Shown here piece after piece: positions 44,419 through 59,400 of a stretch of DNA of 64,000 nucleotides (positions within the stretch are counted from its first letter, which is position 1; each line of letters starts with the position of its first letter). The notes beneath the pieces are model-generated. The model was not told the DNA's origin. It searched no databases and worked only from the letters and a program-made list of their open reading frames with translations. The stretch spans positions 5,483,112 through 5,547,111 of the forward strand of contig NC_134842.1 in assembly GCF_965363235.1 (NCBI RefSeq). The letters are read 5' to 3'. Source of the DNA: Mytilus galloprovincialis (taxonomy: Eukaryota; Mollusca; Bivalvia; Mytilida; Mytilidae). The translations under genes and the position numbers were made by a program.

Positions 44419-47400
44419 TCAGTCCATTGTCCAGCATAATCCAATTTTATCATCATTTGTTATTAACAATCCTTTTGGAGGAATAAATGTCACTGGTGCT
44501 ATTTTTATTTTCTTCCTCGTCTCTTTTTCAAACAACTGAAAAATGAAGAAAAAAAGTCAACTTTATCTGCTGATAAATAACAAAGGTATATAATTTTGCT
44601 TGTATAGAAATACCTTGGTTATTTATGATCATATTGGAATGTACTAAAAAAATAAGTAATAGATCTGCAGGCATTACTAAAACAAATTTGTCAATGGGAC
44701 ACAGATGATTCCTCCACTTGCATATCATATAAAGTTATAAAGGGACATAACTGAAAAAAAGTAAAAGTGATGCTACCCAAATTTATGTTGATCCCAGTTT
44801 TGTGGTATAAATAAGTATTGTGTATTTTTTTAACATAACATTTGATTGTGGCTAACTTAAGTTAGAACGGTAAAAGTGATACCACCTAAATTGAAATTTG
44901 ATCTGTATTTTATGGTAATAAGTTTTGTGTATAACTTTCATAACATTTGGAAGAGGTGAAGTCAAGTAAGAGAATGGAAACCAAAAATTCAACAATTTTA
45001 AAGTTTATAAAGAGGCATAACTCAGGAAGGGTATATGTGACGCCACCTAATTTTGAAATTTGATCTGTATAGTGTGGTAATTAGCATTGTGTATAAGTTT
45101 CATAACATACAGTTGAGGCAAACTATAAAAGTTAGAGAAAGAAACGAAAAAAAATCAGCAATTTTTATGTTTAACTAGAGGCTCTAAAGAGCCTGTGTCG
45201 CTCACCTTGGTATATGTGAATATTAAACAAAGGAAGCAGATGGATTCATGACAAAATTGTGTTTAGGTGATGGTGATGTGTTTGTACATCTTACTTTACT
45301 GAACATTCTTGCTCCTTACAATTATCTCTATCTATAATGATCTTGGCCCAGTAGTTTCAGTGGAAAATGTTGGTAAAAATTTACAAATTTTATGAAAATT
45401 GTTAAAAATTGACTATAAAGGACAATAACTCCTTAGGGGGTCAACTCACCATTTTTGTCATGTTGACTTATCTTTAGGTCTTACTTTGCTGTACATTATT
45501 GCTGTTTACAGTTTATCTCTATCTATAATAATATTCAAGATAATAACAAAAAACGTCAAAATTTTCTTAAAATTACCAATTATGGGGCAGCAACTAAACA
45601 ACCGTTTGTCGGATCCATCTGAAAATTTCAGGGCAGATAGATCTTGACATGATAAACAATTTCACTCCGTCAGATTTGCTCTAAATGCTTTGATTTTTGA
45701 GTTATAAGCCAAAAACTGCATTTTACCCCTATGTCCTATATTTAGCCGTGGCAGCCATCTTGGTTGGATGGCCGGGTCACCGGACACATTTTTTAAACTA
45801 CATACCCCAAAGATGATTGTGGCCAAGTTTGGATTAATTTAGCCCAGTAGTTTCAGAGGAGAAGATTTTTGTAAAAGATTACTAAGATTTACGAAAAATG
45901 GTTAAAAATTGACTATAAAGGGCAATAACTCCTAAAGGGGTCAACTGACCATTTCGGTCATGTTGACTTATTTGTAAATCTTACTTTGCTGAACATTATT
46001 GCTGTTTACAGTTTATCTCTATCTATAATAATATTCAAGATAATAACCAAAAACAGCAAAATTTCCATAAAATTACCAATTCAGGGGCAGCAACCCATCA
46101 ACGGGTTGTCCGATTCATCTGAAAATTTTAGGGCAGATAGATCTTGACCTGATAAACAATTTTACCCCATGTCAGATTTGCTCTAAATGCTTTGGTTTTT
46201 GAGTTATAAGGCAAAAACTGCATTTTACCCCTATGTTCTATTTTTAGCCATGGCGGCCATCTTGGTTGGTTGGCGGGGTCACCGGACACATTTTTTAAAC
46301 TAGATACCCCAATGATGATTGTGGCCAAGTTTGATTAAATTTGGCTTAGTAGTTTCAGAGGAGAAGATTTTTGTAAAAGTTAACGACGACGGACGCAGGA
46401 CGACGACGGACGCCGGACGCAAAGTGATGGGAAAAGCTCACTTGGCCCTTCGGGCCAGGTGAGCTAAAAAGGGGTATTACTCAAGAACTATAAATGCAGT
46501 ACTGTAGGTTAACAAACCTGATGATAATTATTTTCCAGAAGCTCTGACAAATCTATTTCTGATGTCTGTAATGGATGTTCTATCCTGTTGGCCATCTTAC
46601 TAATATCTGGATTGTAATGAGTCTGGAGAGTCTGAAAATAGATACACAAATTATATAAAAAATTAATAAATTAGTTTGGAAACTTCAATGGTTTGTTTTT
46701 ATGACACATGTGGGTAGGATCATTTATACATGTCCTTCAAAATGAGTATAGAGGACAAAAAATTTACAGTCATTTATCTATAAAACCAGGTTTAATCCAC
46801 CATTTTCCACATAAGAATATGCCTGTCGACGGTCAGGAATATGACAGTTGTCATCTAATCATGTGATGTGTTTGAGCTTTTGATTATACCATGTGATTAC
46901 AGACTTTCTGTTTCTAAAATTCCTCAGAGTTTGTTATTTTTCTTTTTTGATTAGGCCAATTAAAATTAATTGATAGATTTTCATCCCCGCCCGGATTTTT
47001 TTATTTCTAAAAATTACGATTTCCGGATTTTGTTCATTTCCTTATCCGGTAAGCGTCAAAAATTTCGTTTCCTTCAAACTTCCTGTTTCAAATTTTGGTT
47101 TTCTGACTTATTCGAGTAATTTAAAATTATTCTGCAGCTCTATGAAGACAAAATCATCTACCGAGAATATATATTGATTACGAGAAAGGCATGAAATAAT
47201 CGGGTTACAAGTAATACGCTGTGTCCAAGAGCGCAAATCGTTAATGTTAAGTTCATGTTTTACATATTAATTATAGTTACATCTATAAGAAGAATCATAA
47301 AAGCACCAATCCTATTTTTTTTCCAAAACTGTTTGAATTTTCATTTTATTCTGTACTCATAATTACCAATGCATATTTGTTTCCTTTTATGGAGACAAAA

Positions 47401-50400
47401 AAAACATTGCTTAGAAAGACAAATAAATTTGGTGAAGGTAGTCCAACTGAAGAAAGCATTTCTCTTATGTTTTTGTTGTTTACTAAAAATAGGTTTTTAA
47501 AGCAGCGATTACATGTAGAACAGCGGTTGCCAATCAGAAATATTTATTTTTATTTAAGATTTCTTATGCAAAATAACATGTTTATACATGTACATGATAT
47601 AAGCTTATTATTACACTTGCATATACGAAGAACATGTCACAAGAGGGTTTCATAAGAAATAAAAATTAAAATATAAAATCCTCCCACCCGCCCCATTTTT
47701 TTAAAAAATTTGGATGAAAATCTACTAATTAGTTTTAGTTGGCCTTATCATGATAAATATTAAAATCTATTGATTTTATTATAATTGTTTCATCTCCATA
47801 GTTCCCAGAAGCTTTATTTGTTTATCAAAAATGTATACAACCATTTGAACTGTAAATAAATATATACAAAGTGTCTGAATATGAAAAACTTATTTGCCTT
47901 TTACAAAAATATTAAATGATGTTCTTTTAAAGCATACATGGTACCCAGGGAAAGTACTTTTAAATGGGTTACCACCTATAGAGGCAAATTAAATTTTACT
48001 TATCTTTCCACTATGGAAAAAAATAGGTGACAGCCACCCATAGCTAAGATTTTGAAGTGCTTTACTGGATCCCATGCATGTTTGTTTTAAAGGTCTTATA
48101 ATATGAAAAGAGATGGTATGATACTATCCCAAAGGGACTAAACTGCCACCTACTGACTTTAACTCAATGGTCATACTGAACATTGATTTTATACGCTCAG
48201 TCAAGCATTCAGCAAATGTTCAAAGTCCACATTATTTTTTGTCTTGTCATTAGAAGAATTATTACCTTTAATTCCCACAGTGAACTTTCTAAAGCTTTAC
48301 ATTGAGATGGGTCTGGTTCATCCATTAGAAAGGGGTCAGCTGACAGCTCTATAAACAATAAACACATGTTAAAAATAAACGACACATTTCAATATCATAA
48401 TCTATCAAATTTACAGAGATTCAGCATTTTCAAATCAAATAACTATAAATTTAGGAATTATTGCAAATGTTTTGTTAATGATAATAACGCGACTGGAAGG
48501 TATCGTAATAAAATGAATTTGCATTCTTGACATGAAATGACAATAACTAATCTCTCTTACAATAATTTCTGAATTTTAAATATCCAATCTTATTTTGACA
48601 AAGTATTCTGTTCCCTAAAGTGCTAAACATTAAAATTTTAAAAACTTATAATCATTGTTCCTGTTTAAAAATTAAATTCAATACTATCTCATCAATTTAT
48701 TAAATTCGATTAAAGTTATGTTTTTAAATAAATATTCTATATGACAACATAAATCAGCATATCCATCTCTTTCATTTGTAATCTTACTTTTGACTAGTTT
48801 GAAAGTGTTAAACAGTTCAAATTCGCATAAATGGGAACAAAAGAAAATGGATTTTCATTAAATCATTTATTTCTGTCTCTCTAGAAAATATTTACTTTCA
48901 TTGCAGTATTTTATTATATTAAGAGGTGTTGGTAGTTAATGAACACATTAAAGTATATGTACCTGTAGAACTGTCTGTTCTGTGTATCAAGACATTACAA
49001 TTAGGATGACGATTAATAAGGTTGTATATAAATGGTACAGCTATAGAGAGGCCTGGTGCAGGGGCAGTCAGACATAATCTAGATAGCTTTTTGGCAAATG
49101 CTGCTACTAAATAGGCTGGTAAATGACTGAAAATAATCAAATAAAATGTATTCTGTTTCATTATACCAAACAATACAAATATTTTTCACTACCGTATAAA
49201 TCAGGTATATAAGTAAAATATTTTTCACTACCGTATAAATGAGGTATACATGTATAAGTATAATATTTTTCACTACCCTATAAATGAGGTATATAGGTAT
49301 ATTAGATGATCTAAGAAACTTTATTTCAACATCTAAAGATTAAATCAATATTTTTTAAGATGAATCCTTTTTATTAGGATCCTCAGGCTTTACCATAACA
49401 TTACTTGGATCTCCTCTGTTTCCATTATGAACTTGAATAATTTAAATGTCCAAAACTGGATTTTTTCTTCTGCTTTTATCAAATTTTGCAGCTAATTGTA
49501 AGCATATATGTCAATTCCATTAATCAATGTCATCTTGGTTTTTGGTGGGAGTTCTGAGTGTAGTGTTTTGTGGACTTATAAAGTTGGATTTTCCTGTAAT
49601 TTGTTTTGGGTCATGGTATTGAATGTTTTTATTAGACTTCTGTTTTCTGATTGCCCCCTTGATATCTTTTCCCACTTTTTCCATTTTATTAAAAATTGTA
49701 CAATATTTATCTTCAGTTAAAAATATATCTACATTTTTTGTCATTATTCCAAATTTATACATTCCAAAATGAAGATGTGGTTAACACATTGATGAGATAG
49801 CAACCTTACTACATAATGAAATCAGAAACAAACATCAAGAGGTCAACATAATGTTACACTACAAAGGTTTCTGTACAGTAAGACCAGTTCCTAATTATAT
49901 TAGAACAACACTGATATAATTACCTGGAGGTAAGAAAAAGATCTGCTAAGAAGAAGAATCGAGCTCTATATTTAGCATGGAAAACACCAGGTTCAAACAA
50001 GGCATATAGCTTAGTAAAGAATTCAGGATAATCTCTGAAATTATAAGTTTTATATCAGATTATAATTAGTACAATTCGACAGTATGCAAGATATATCATA
50101 ATTAAAACTTATATTAAGCATGTTAAGAACTATTAAAATTTGAATAAGGGTTAAACAGTACTACTATATCTTTAGAAAATTCATCAAAATAATGATGTGC
50201 CACAATAATGATGTGTGCCTAAATATGACTTGCAGTAGGAATGTCTAACTCTTTTTTTTTTTGTCTTCCCAACAAACAGTAAGTGTTTCCATATATTTGG
50301 TGTTGAAAAACAATTACATTATGATTCTGCTTTTTTTTTAATAATTTTCCTATATCTAAAACATGCATAATTTTAATCTTTAACAAAAGAAATGATTTCA

Positions 50401-53400
50401 TCTTGCTAAAACTGAAAATTAAAGTTATTTCTAGACTATTCAAATATAATTTAATGAGAAAATCAGTTATACTTACAAATTAAATTTGTGTACTAAAATA
50501 AATAATCCATTTAAGGCTAGAAGACTAATAGCACCGCCTGAAAAGAATAAAAGAAAATGGTTTCATTAAAACATACATGTTGGTATCTAGATTGTGCAAG
50601 ATTTTTATTGTGCATTCTACTTATATGGCATATAGTCCAAATAGTAATAGCACAGAGGAAAGTTTATTTGCATGAAACTGGTGTATCCCACCCAGTGTGT
50701 GGCAGTAACAAGTCTTGCTGATAAGACCATATGTTGTTCATGAGTGATTTGTTTTTATGTCCCATATATTTGGGAAATTTTATTATAGCTTTTAATTTTT
50801 TTTTCCAAACTGATACAAAGTCTGACTGAGTCAAATTTCTTGATCACAGTACTTGACATTAGGCAAAAAAAAATATAAGCCTGTTTACGGTTACCTGACC
50901 ATCCCTATTTGTGGGTGACGACCCTATGTCATTTTATTCAAAAATGAAATTGAAAGTGAAAGTACAAAGCTGGAAACACCTACTTTCAGTTTAAAACAAA
51001 AGTGAAAGAAGTTGCATGATCATGATCGCATATTCTTATAAATTCATTTTTATGATCTAGATCTCAATAGCAGCCTGCTAGGCCCAACGGGCTGTCAGAG
51101 GCAGCAAGCGTGGTCACATTAAAATTAAAAATTGATACCAATGTGTTCCATCTGTACCATAGTAATCATGAACCTGCTAAATCTTACAAAGTAACACTGA
51201 CTTGTAAGACTGAAATTCAACAAGGTGACGGTTTTATTGTTGATAGGAACTTAGCTGTTGAAGATGTTTGAATATGTCAATGTTTAAATATAAAAGAATT
51301 CTGACACCACCCTATTGACATAACACCAATCCCTGCAATTATATTTCAAACCAAGAATTAAACCTGTTAAAATAGTCATTTTTTTTTTAATTTATAAATT
51401 CTGCAGGTAAGTTCAGTACTTATGGAGGTTAGCCAAGTACAGACATAGATAATTTGAGACTAACCTCTCATAATTAAATGTAAATACCACACATTTAATA
51501 ATATGTATGGTCTGCAGGGGTGTCACAAAACTGTTACACTAAACTTTACAACATGTAACAACATCACACATCTCACCAAAAAAATAAAATGAAAAAATAA
51601 AATAAAATGGAAATACCTACCTACCTGCCCTATTTTTTTGAAGGATGCAACCTTAAACAGACATATATATTTTGTTTGGCCTTATATAAACCAGTACAAT
51701 AAATTTGGGAAAAATAACAAAGGTAAATAAACTTTCAAAATCCTTACATTCTATATATAGTTCGTCTTAAAATCCTTACATTCTATATATAGTTCGTCTT
51801 ATAATCAACATGTTCATAATTCTTACGAATCCCTCTTATCTTTAGTTATATTCTATTTTGTTTATCAAGCAGATTTTTCTTAGCAGCACCTTTATTTCTA
51901 GGTTATTCTATTAAACTGTAAAAAAGATTCATTCCTTTTAATAAACATCTGCCTACTTACCAACATTATAGGACTCTGTTAGAAAATCTGATAACAACAG
52001 TGGATTGGTCATATAAGGCATCACTTTATCATGTAATATTACTAACACACTTCTGTATAAACTGGACGTCAACTGGAATAGAAAAAAAGTTTGATTTTAA
52101 TTGTGCTGAAGATAATATATAATATTTCGCCCTGATTCATGTTCGCCCAGGGTCCATTCGTCCTGATTTTTTTTTTAATGTTGTCCAGTTGCAAAATGTT
52201 AATTATTTGAACAGAATATGTTTAAGTTTGTTGAAAAATTTACCGAATATTTGTATTGTCACAGCCAATTTATTATTCCCTTCATTATTTGCATAGTAGA
52301 ATACTGGAATACAATGTATTAATTTATCTTTATTGATATTTGTTAAAAAAATAAATGTTTTCAGTCCCAGTATAACTGCATGATACTAGTCTTAGAATAT
52401 GATAAATGAACTTGTAAATTCTTTTCATTTACAGTTCGTACATCATTGTTTTTTAATTAATTCCAAGCTGCCTAGTTTATCAAAACAAAATGTTTGTTTT
52501 TAGAATGTAATTATTAATCCATCAACAGACATGTATGAAAAGTATCACAAGTATCAATAAGAATTATTATGTCATTGAACCCATCCTAAAAAGCCATCAA
52601 CTTTTAAATATTTCCATATGTTTTCATAAATTTCAACAATATATACCATATACATATCTGAATAAGTTTATCCAACTTCAATGCCCTGAATATCAATATT
52701 TTTTAGTAGGGCGAACTGACTCTATGGGCAAACTGAGGGCGAAAATGTTTTTAGGGCGAACGGACCCGATACCATAATATATCTTTCATCTCTCACAGTA
52801 AGTAAAATTCAATCGTAGAGAATAATATGTGAGATTGCAATTAATGAAACCTATCATTGTTGAATACAATTACTGTTATACAATAAATTCTGAAGAAATA
52901 TTTTACATGGAGGGAAATGAATAGTTTTCAAAATTAACCAAATGTCAGGCTTTTGTGTGAAATCTACATATTTATCATGTTACTGAGGTCAACGATGGAA
53001 GATTGAAAGTGAAGGCTTGTTTCTGTGAAGTCAAATTTATATACAATTGAACTTTATTAAAAAATAATATTGTCTGTGAAATGAATCTTACTTTGAACTG
53101 TAGAAACTGTACCCAGGCACTAGAAAACAACTTCTTTTGTTCTTTTAAACTGCTAACTTTAAATACTGACAAATCATCTGAAAAGATACATCATACATGT
53201 AATGTAACCAAAACAACATCTTAAGTTACTTAGAAGATGAAATCCAATACTATTTTGAAGATGGTGAAAGGCGCAGTAAACCAAATTCAAGTTCCCAAAA
53301 CATTACAATTTTCACAAAAGGATGATCAAAAAAGCTTGCAAAAATAATCCCTTTTGGTCTCTTACATCAGCAATATTTTCATAGCATTACATAACATAAA

Positions 53401-56400
53401 CTGGAATCCACTGGTACTTATCTGAATGAAAAAAGCATAAAAATCACCCGAGAACAAGCTTATGCATGTTATGCATTACAATATTTTAATTTTACTTAAT
53501 GATGGAACACTGGTTTTTCCATGAAACAACGGGCAAACAATCATACACGATTTTAAATAATTACATGTTCCGTGCAAACAATCACAGACGATTTGTTACC
53601 AGTGTTTCATTAAATGTTTTTAAAGAGTCACAAAGTTCTCTTGGTAAATGGTTTATCTAAAGCATTCCAGGAACTAACTGTCTAGTTATCAACGACTTCA
53701 TATATATTACCCGGTGTTTTACATAAGCAGTTTGACAGCACTTCATTTCCAATCAATGGAAATGATATCTGTTCTAACATGGCGTAGATATTATTCAAAT
53801 ATTCATCACTGTATTTCTGAAAAAAAAAATATGTAACTTTCTGTATTGTTTTAAGTGATACATGTTTTTTATATACATTTTGAAACAAGTGAAACTGCAA
53901 GCTACTGCTCCATGATGATACACCCACGGCAAGTGGATAATTTTAATAGTGCAAAAATATGTTTTTGGCAAATTTAAAAAAAAAAATCAAATATCTTGAA
54001 AAGGAGCTCCACTTTTTTAGCTTATTTTTAAGTAAAGCTCTTCTGGGTTGTGGCATCAATTCAAAATTCTTGATTTATTCAATTTCACCTCAGTACATCC
54101 TGAAAAGCATTTTATAACATTCAATGTATCAGGTGCTCGGTATTTTTCCTGTTGCATACCCACCATTTGAAATGTTGTTTACCTGTTGTTTCTTTTCTTT
54201 GATGTCTTTAATGAGGAACTTGAGAACATGAAACCTAACATCATCATAGTCTAAATACTCCTGGAACCTTGTTATTAAATCTTTGTGGTTGTTATCTACA
54301 GATATCAGTCCTCTCATTATTTCCTATGAAAGAGATAACAATTAATCCTATTAACTCATTGGCCCCTGTTGACACGGATATGCATCATTTTTACTTTTGA
54401 TTTGCTCCCTGGTGACGCATATGTGCGTCTGAATCCGCCATTTTGTATTTCCCGAATGACGCATAAAGCGTCATTTTGGTTGGGTCCCATTTTTGTTAAA
54501 CCTCTTCTGATTGGTTCCTAGGAGCATGGCTTTAGAGTCACATGATTCTCTAATGAATATTAATGAGATTTAACACGTGGCACAGTTTTCATTCATAAAA
54601 TACACATTGGAATTTTACTACAAAGTCATCGATCTGTGAAACGTAAACAATGGCCTTGTGAAAATGAGAAAAGGGGACGTTGCAAACAATGTTTTTCTAA
54701 CTAAGGGAGAAAAGATGTTAAAATTAAACGTAATGGATGTCATGTGTTTCTTTGTCTGAGCTGTTTCAGAGAATTTCACAAGAAATAATGGAGAAATATA
54801 TGAAAAATTTTTACAGTACAAAACTACGATAGAGTGCAATAAACAATGAAATAAAAATAAAAGTAAGAATGTATTAATTTTTATTTTACTTTATTTATAA
54901 AATATAACATATTATTGAAAAAAAAACAAAAAAACACAACAATTATATCTATTTGATAAATATTTTTAATTATTTTTTTTAAATACACCCTATTTACAAT
55001 CTATGGCAGCCATTTTCCTTCAGGGAGAGAGATACTGCTGTTGAAAATCTTATCAGGAATACAGTGCAGTTTTCTAAAAATAGATTCAGGGGGCAATGAG
55101 TTAAATCAATTTTATCAGTAGTCCAGACTTGGAATTACTACTGTAAATTCAGAAATTATTGCCATGCTTTTATTATTGCCAAAACAATTTTCAGGGTTAT
55201 AATTGCAATAATGAAAACTCACATTTTGAAATTTTTTATATGAATTAAACAGGATTTTTCTCAATATCTCAAAAATTTAAATTGCATTTTAGTCTAAAAT
55301 GACAAAATCATTATAATAAATGTAAGCAAAAACTTTTGAATTTACAGTATTCAATAGAAGTTAAAAGCCCCTTCTTAAATCCCTTAGTTCATCAGTGTTT
55401 TTCAGTGGGGTTGATGTTGCTTAATCTTTTGGTTGTGAACTACTGATTGTCTCACCTGCATTTGTCTGTTGGTCATTAGTACAAGTGTCAAAGAGACAAC
55501 TCTCCCTACAAGAGACAAAATTCTCTGTACAGGAAAATTATATTGTACTTAATTGTCACACAATTTACCTGAAATCTGTGTATTGGAAAATTTGACTGTT
55601 TAGCTGTAATGACTGTAATTGGGTTTTGACCTTCTGCTGTTACCAACTTCATCAATGTACTTAATGATAGCTCCTAAAACAGATAAAAACATTTATCAGT
55701 ACACAGCTATTTCGTAACCTTATACTATTTATGCAATTATCATTTAGATTTAGTGCCCTTCATCCTCTTTTTCAGTTCTGCAGTAGTCATTTGCCTATTC
55801 TTAGATTTTGAGATAGTATTCCTGTTATGAGGATAGTTATTATAATTTGACTTTATAACATAGAGTATATTTTTCTTTGAGCACATACTGTAAAAGCAGA
55901 AATTTTCGTGGAGGATTTAATTTCGTTTTTTTTGTGGAAAGAATATATCCACGAAATTAAAAACCCCACGAAAATTTAACCTCCATATAAAACCACTTTC
56001 AGTTTAAGGAAACCACGAAATTAAATCCCCATGAAATCTTATAGAAAGACAAAATCACGAAATTTTAACCCCACGTAAATTAATGTTTCTACAGTATGTA
56101 CTAAAATTCAAGGTTAATCATGATTGAAGTCATGTCTCTTATAGGAAAGGCATGTTTGTTGTCATATCAGTGTCTTTAATAATATAAAATAAGTTGCAGT
56201 ATGATTACAAGTGTGACAAATCTCCATTGAAGAACTACACTGTACAGCCTTCAACAAAGACAGTATGATTACAAGTGAGACAAATCTCCATTGAAGAACT
56301 ACACTGTACAGCCTTCAACAAAGACAGTATGATTACAAGTGAGACAAATCTCCATTGAAGAACTACACTGTACAGCCTTCAACAAAGACAGTATGATTAC

Positions 56401-59400
56401 AAGTGAGACAAATCTCCATTGAAGAACTACACTGTACAGCCTTCAACAAAGACAGTATGATTACAAGTGTGACAAATCTCCATTGAAGAACTACACTGTA
56501 CAGCCTTCAACAAAGACAGTATGATTACAAGTGTGACAAATCTCCATTGAAGAACTACACTGTACAGCCTTCAACAAAGACAGTATGATTACAAGTGTGA
56601 CAAATCTCCATTGAAGAACTACACTGTACAGCCTTCAACAAAGACAGTATGATTACAAGTGTGACAAATCTCCATTGAAGAACTACACTGTACAGCCTTC
56701 AACAAAGACAGTATGATTACAAGTGAGACAAATCTCCATTGAAGAACTACACTGTACAGCCTTCAACAAAGACAGTATGATTACAAGTGAGACAAATCTC
56801 CATTGAAGAACTACACTGTACAGCCTTCAACAAAGACAGTATGATTACAAGTGAGACAAATCTCCATTGAAGAACTACACTGTACAGCCTTCAACAAAGA
56901 CAGTATGATTACAAGTGTGACAAATCTCCATTGAAGAACTACACTGTACAGCCTTCAACAAAGACAGTATGATTACAAGTGTGACAAATCTCCATTGAAG
57001 AACTACACTGTACAGCCTTCAACAAAGACAGTATGATTACAAGTGTGACAAATCTCCATTGAAGAACTACACTGTACAGCCTTCAACAAAGACAGTATGA
57101 TTACAAGTGTGACAAATCTCCATTGAAGAACTACACTGTACAGCCTTCAACAAAGACAGTATGATTACAAGTGTGACAAATCTCCATTGAAGAACTACAC
57201 TGTACAGCCTTCAACAAAGACAGTATGATTACAAGTGAGACAAATCTCCATTGAAGAACTACACTGTACAGCCTTCAACAAAGACAGTATGATTACAAGT
57301 GAGACAAATCTCCATTGAAGAACTACACTGTACAGCCTTCAACAAAGACAGTATGATTACAAGTGTGACAAATCTCCATTGAAGAACTACACTGTACAGC
57401 CTTCAACAAAGACAGTATGATTACAAGTGAGACAAATCTCCATTGAAAAACTACACTGTACAGCCGTCTACAAAGAGCTAAACCCATACTACATAGTAAG
57501 CTATAAATTGTTTTCTATTTGTTTTGAGCTGACTTATCAAACCACACATATTGTTTTACTTACTTTAACTGTAGCATGTTTACACTGTAATAATTCTACA
57601 AGTCTTTCATAAACATCACTATATCTCTCATTTAACCAGATCTTATATTTCCCTTCCTTAGACTCTGTAAATAACAAATAGTATTAGTAGGCATTAATGA
57701 ATCAATACAGAATGAGATCATGTGCTTTTAAACATGGATAATTAGTGATACATCTAACATTATAAACTGTCGTGATGAATCGCACAGATCCACAACACTA
57801 CACGAGGAGCTGTCGGCAACATCACATTATTAATGTAGGTGAAATATTTAAGTCCTTAGTAGGATGCTTCATACTAAAAACTTTTTGTTCACCAGTGGGG
57901 TTTTCCATTAGTGCATTTTTAATTCCCCTCACAAAAAGCATTGGTCTTGTGAGAGGTTTAATACACATGTATATAATTATTGATGTATATATGTTAATGA
58001 GAAAATAACAGTCATGTACAGTGCTAGGGTTTACAATAGGATATACTTTTTTAAAACTATTTTACAGTGACTTGACTGTTAGTGTTGCTCTCCACCATTT
58101 GCAACTTATTCAAAATTCTGACCAAATGGCAATTTGTTTTTTAAAATCAAACTGTTCAACTGGTCAGAAAATTTGAACCAACTGCTGTAGAAAACCACAG
58201 CCAAGTCATGAAAGTGCAAGGTGATATAATAAAACATACTTACAATGCTATAAGACTTTAATTCCACTTTAATGATGTTGTGACTAAAGTAGTCTATCGG
58301 TTTGTATGGTTATATTATAGTCATTACCATGCATAAGGTGAACTTGTTATTTTGAATTGCTATAAAAATGTCCAAACTAAGCTTTCATTTAGTTTTTCTT
58401 TGAAAAAGTATTCTTTATTCATAAGAATTAGACATTAAGTAAATTAAAACATTTCATGTTCAGTAAAATATGTGTCAAATTGCAATATGTGTGTAGGAAG
58501 TTTCCATGGGGAGATAATATTTTTTTCTTTCAAAAAGTCTTTATTCAAAATCATAATGTTTTAGGTTATCTCCTCATGGAAACGTATCAATAGCATATTC
58601 TTATTTCACTGATTATATGATGTTTTATTTAAAATGATATCCAACTCTAAAATTGAATATAGAATACTTTTCCAAAGAAAAACTATATAAAAGCTTAGTT
58701 TGGACATTTTTATAGCAATTCAAAAAAACAAGTTCACCTTTAGCATGGTACTGACTATAATATACATGTACCTATACAAACTGTTAGTCTGACTTTGTCA
58801 CAACAACAAAAAGTCTTATAGGATTGTAAGCATGTTTTATTTTATCACCTTGCACTTTCACATTTTGACTGAACAATTTGTTCAAAATTTTGACAAGTTG
58901 ATCAATTTGGTTTAATAATTCAAATTGCAATTTGGTCAAAATTTTGAATGATTTGCAATTGGTGGAGAGCAACACTAACAGTCAAGTCACTGTAATAGTT
59001 TTTCTTATGTTGTACTGTTACAGACAAGAGGGAGTTTATCATAAAAAAACATCAATAACTCTGCCACATCCTGTATAATCTTGTATGTGTCTGTCCAAAG
59101 TCAGCCTGAGCCTGTAAATCAGTGGTTGTGGTTTGTACATCATATTTGTCTTTCCTTTATTGATTTATATATAAATTAGGCTGTCAATTTCTCTTTTGAA
59201 TGGTTTTACATTTGTCATTTTGGTCTTTCATATTAAACTGACTACATTGTATGTGGCACAAATTTTGCTCATTGTTGAAGGCTTTAGTAACCTATAGTTC
59301 ATAACTTTTATGTCATTTGGTTTTCAGTGAAGTTTTGGGCTTTAGAACTGTTTCTGTAAATCAGACAGTTAAATATGTACAGGTAGAAGTATTAAACCTT

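Noticed and set aside
56195-57476. CRISPR-like array
   Set aside because: Units are tandem without variable spacers and lie in a eukaryotic intron.
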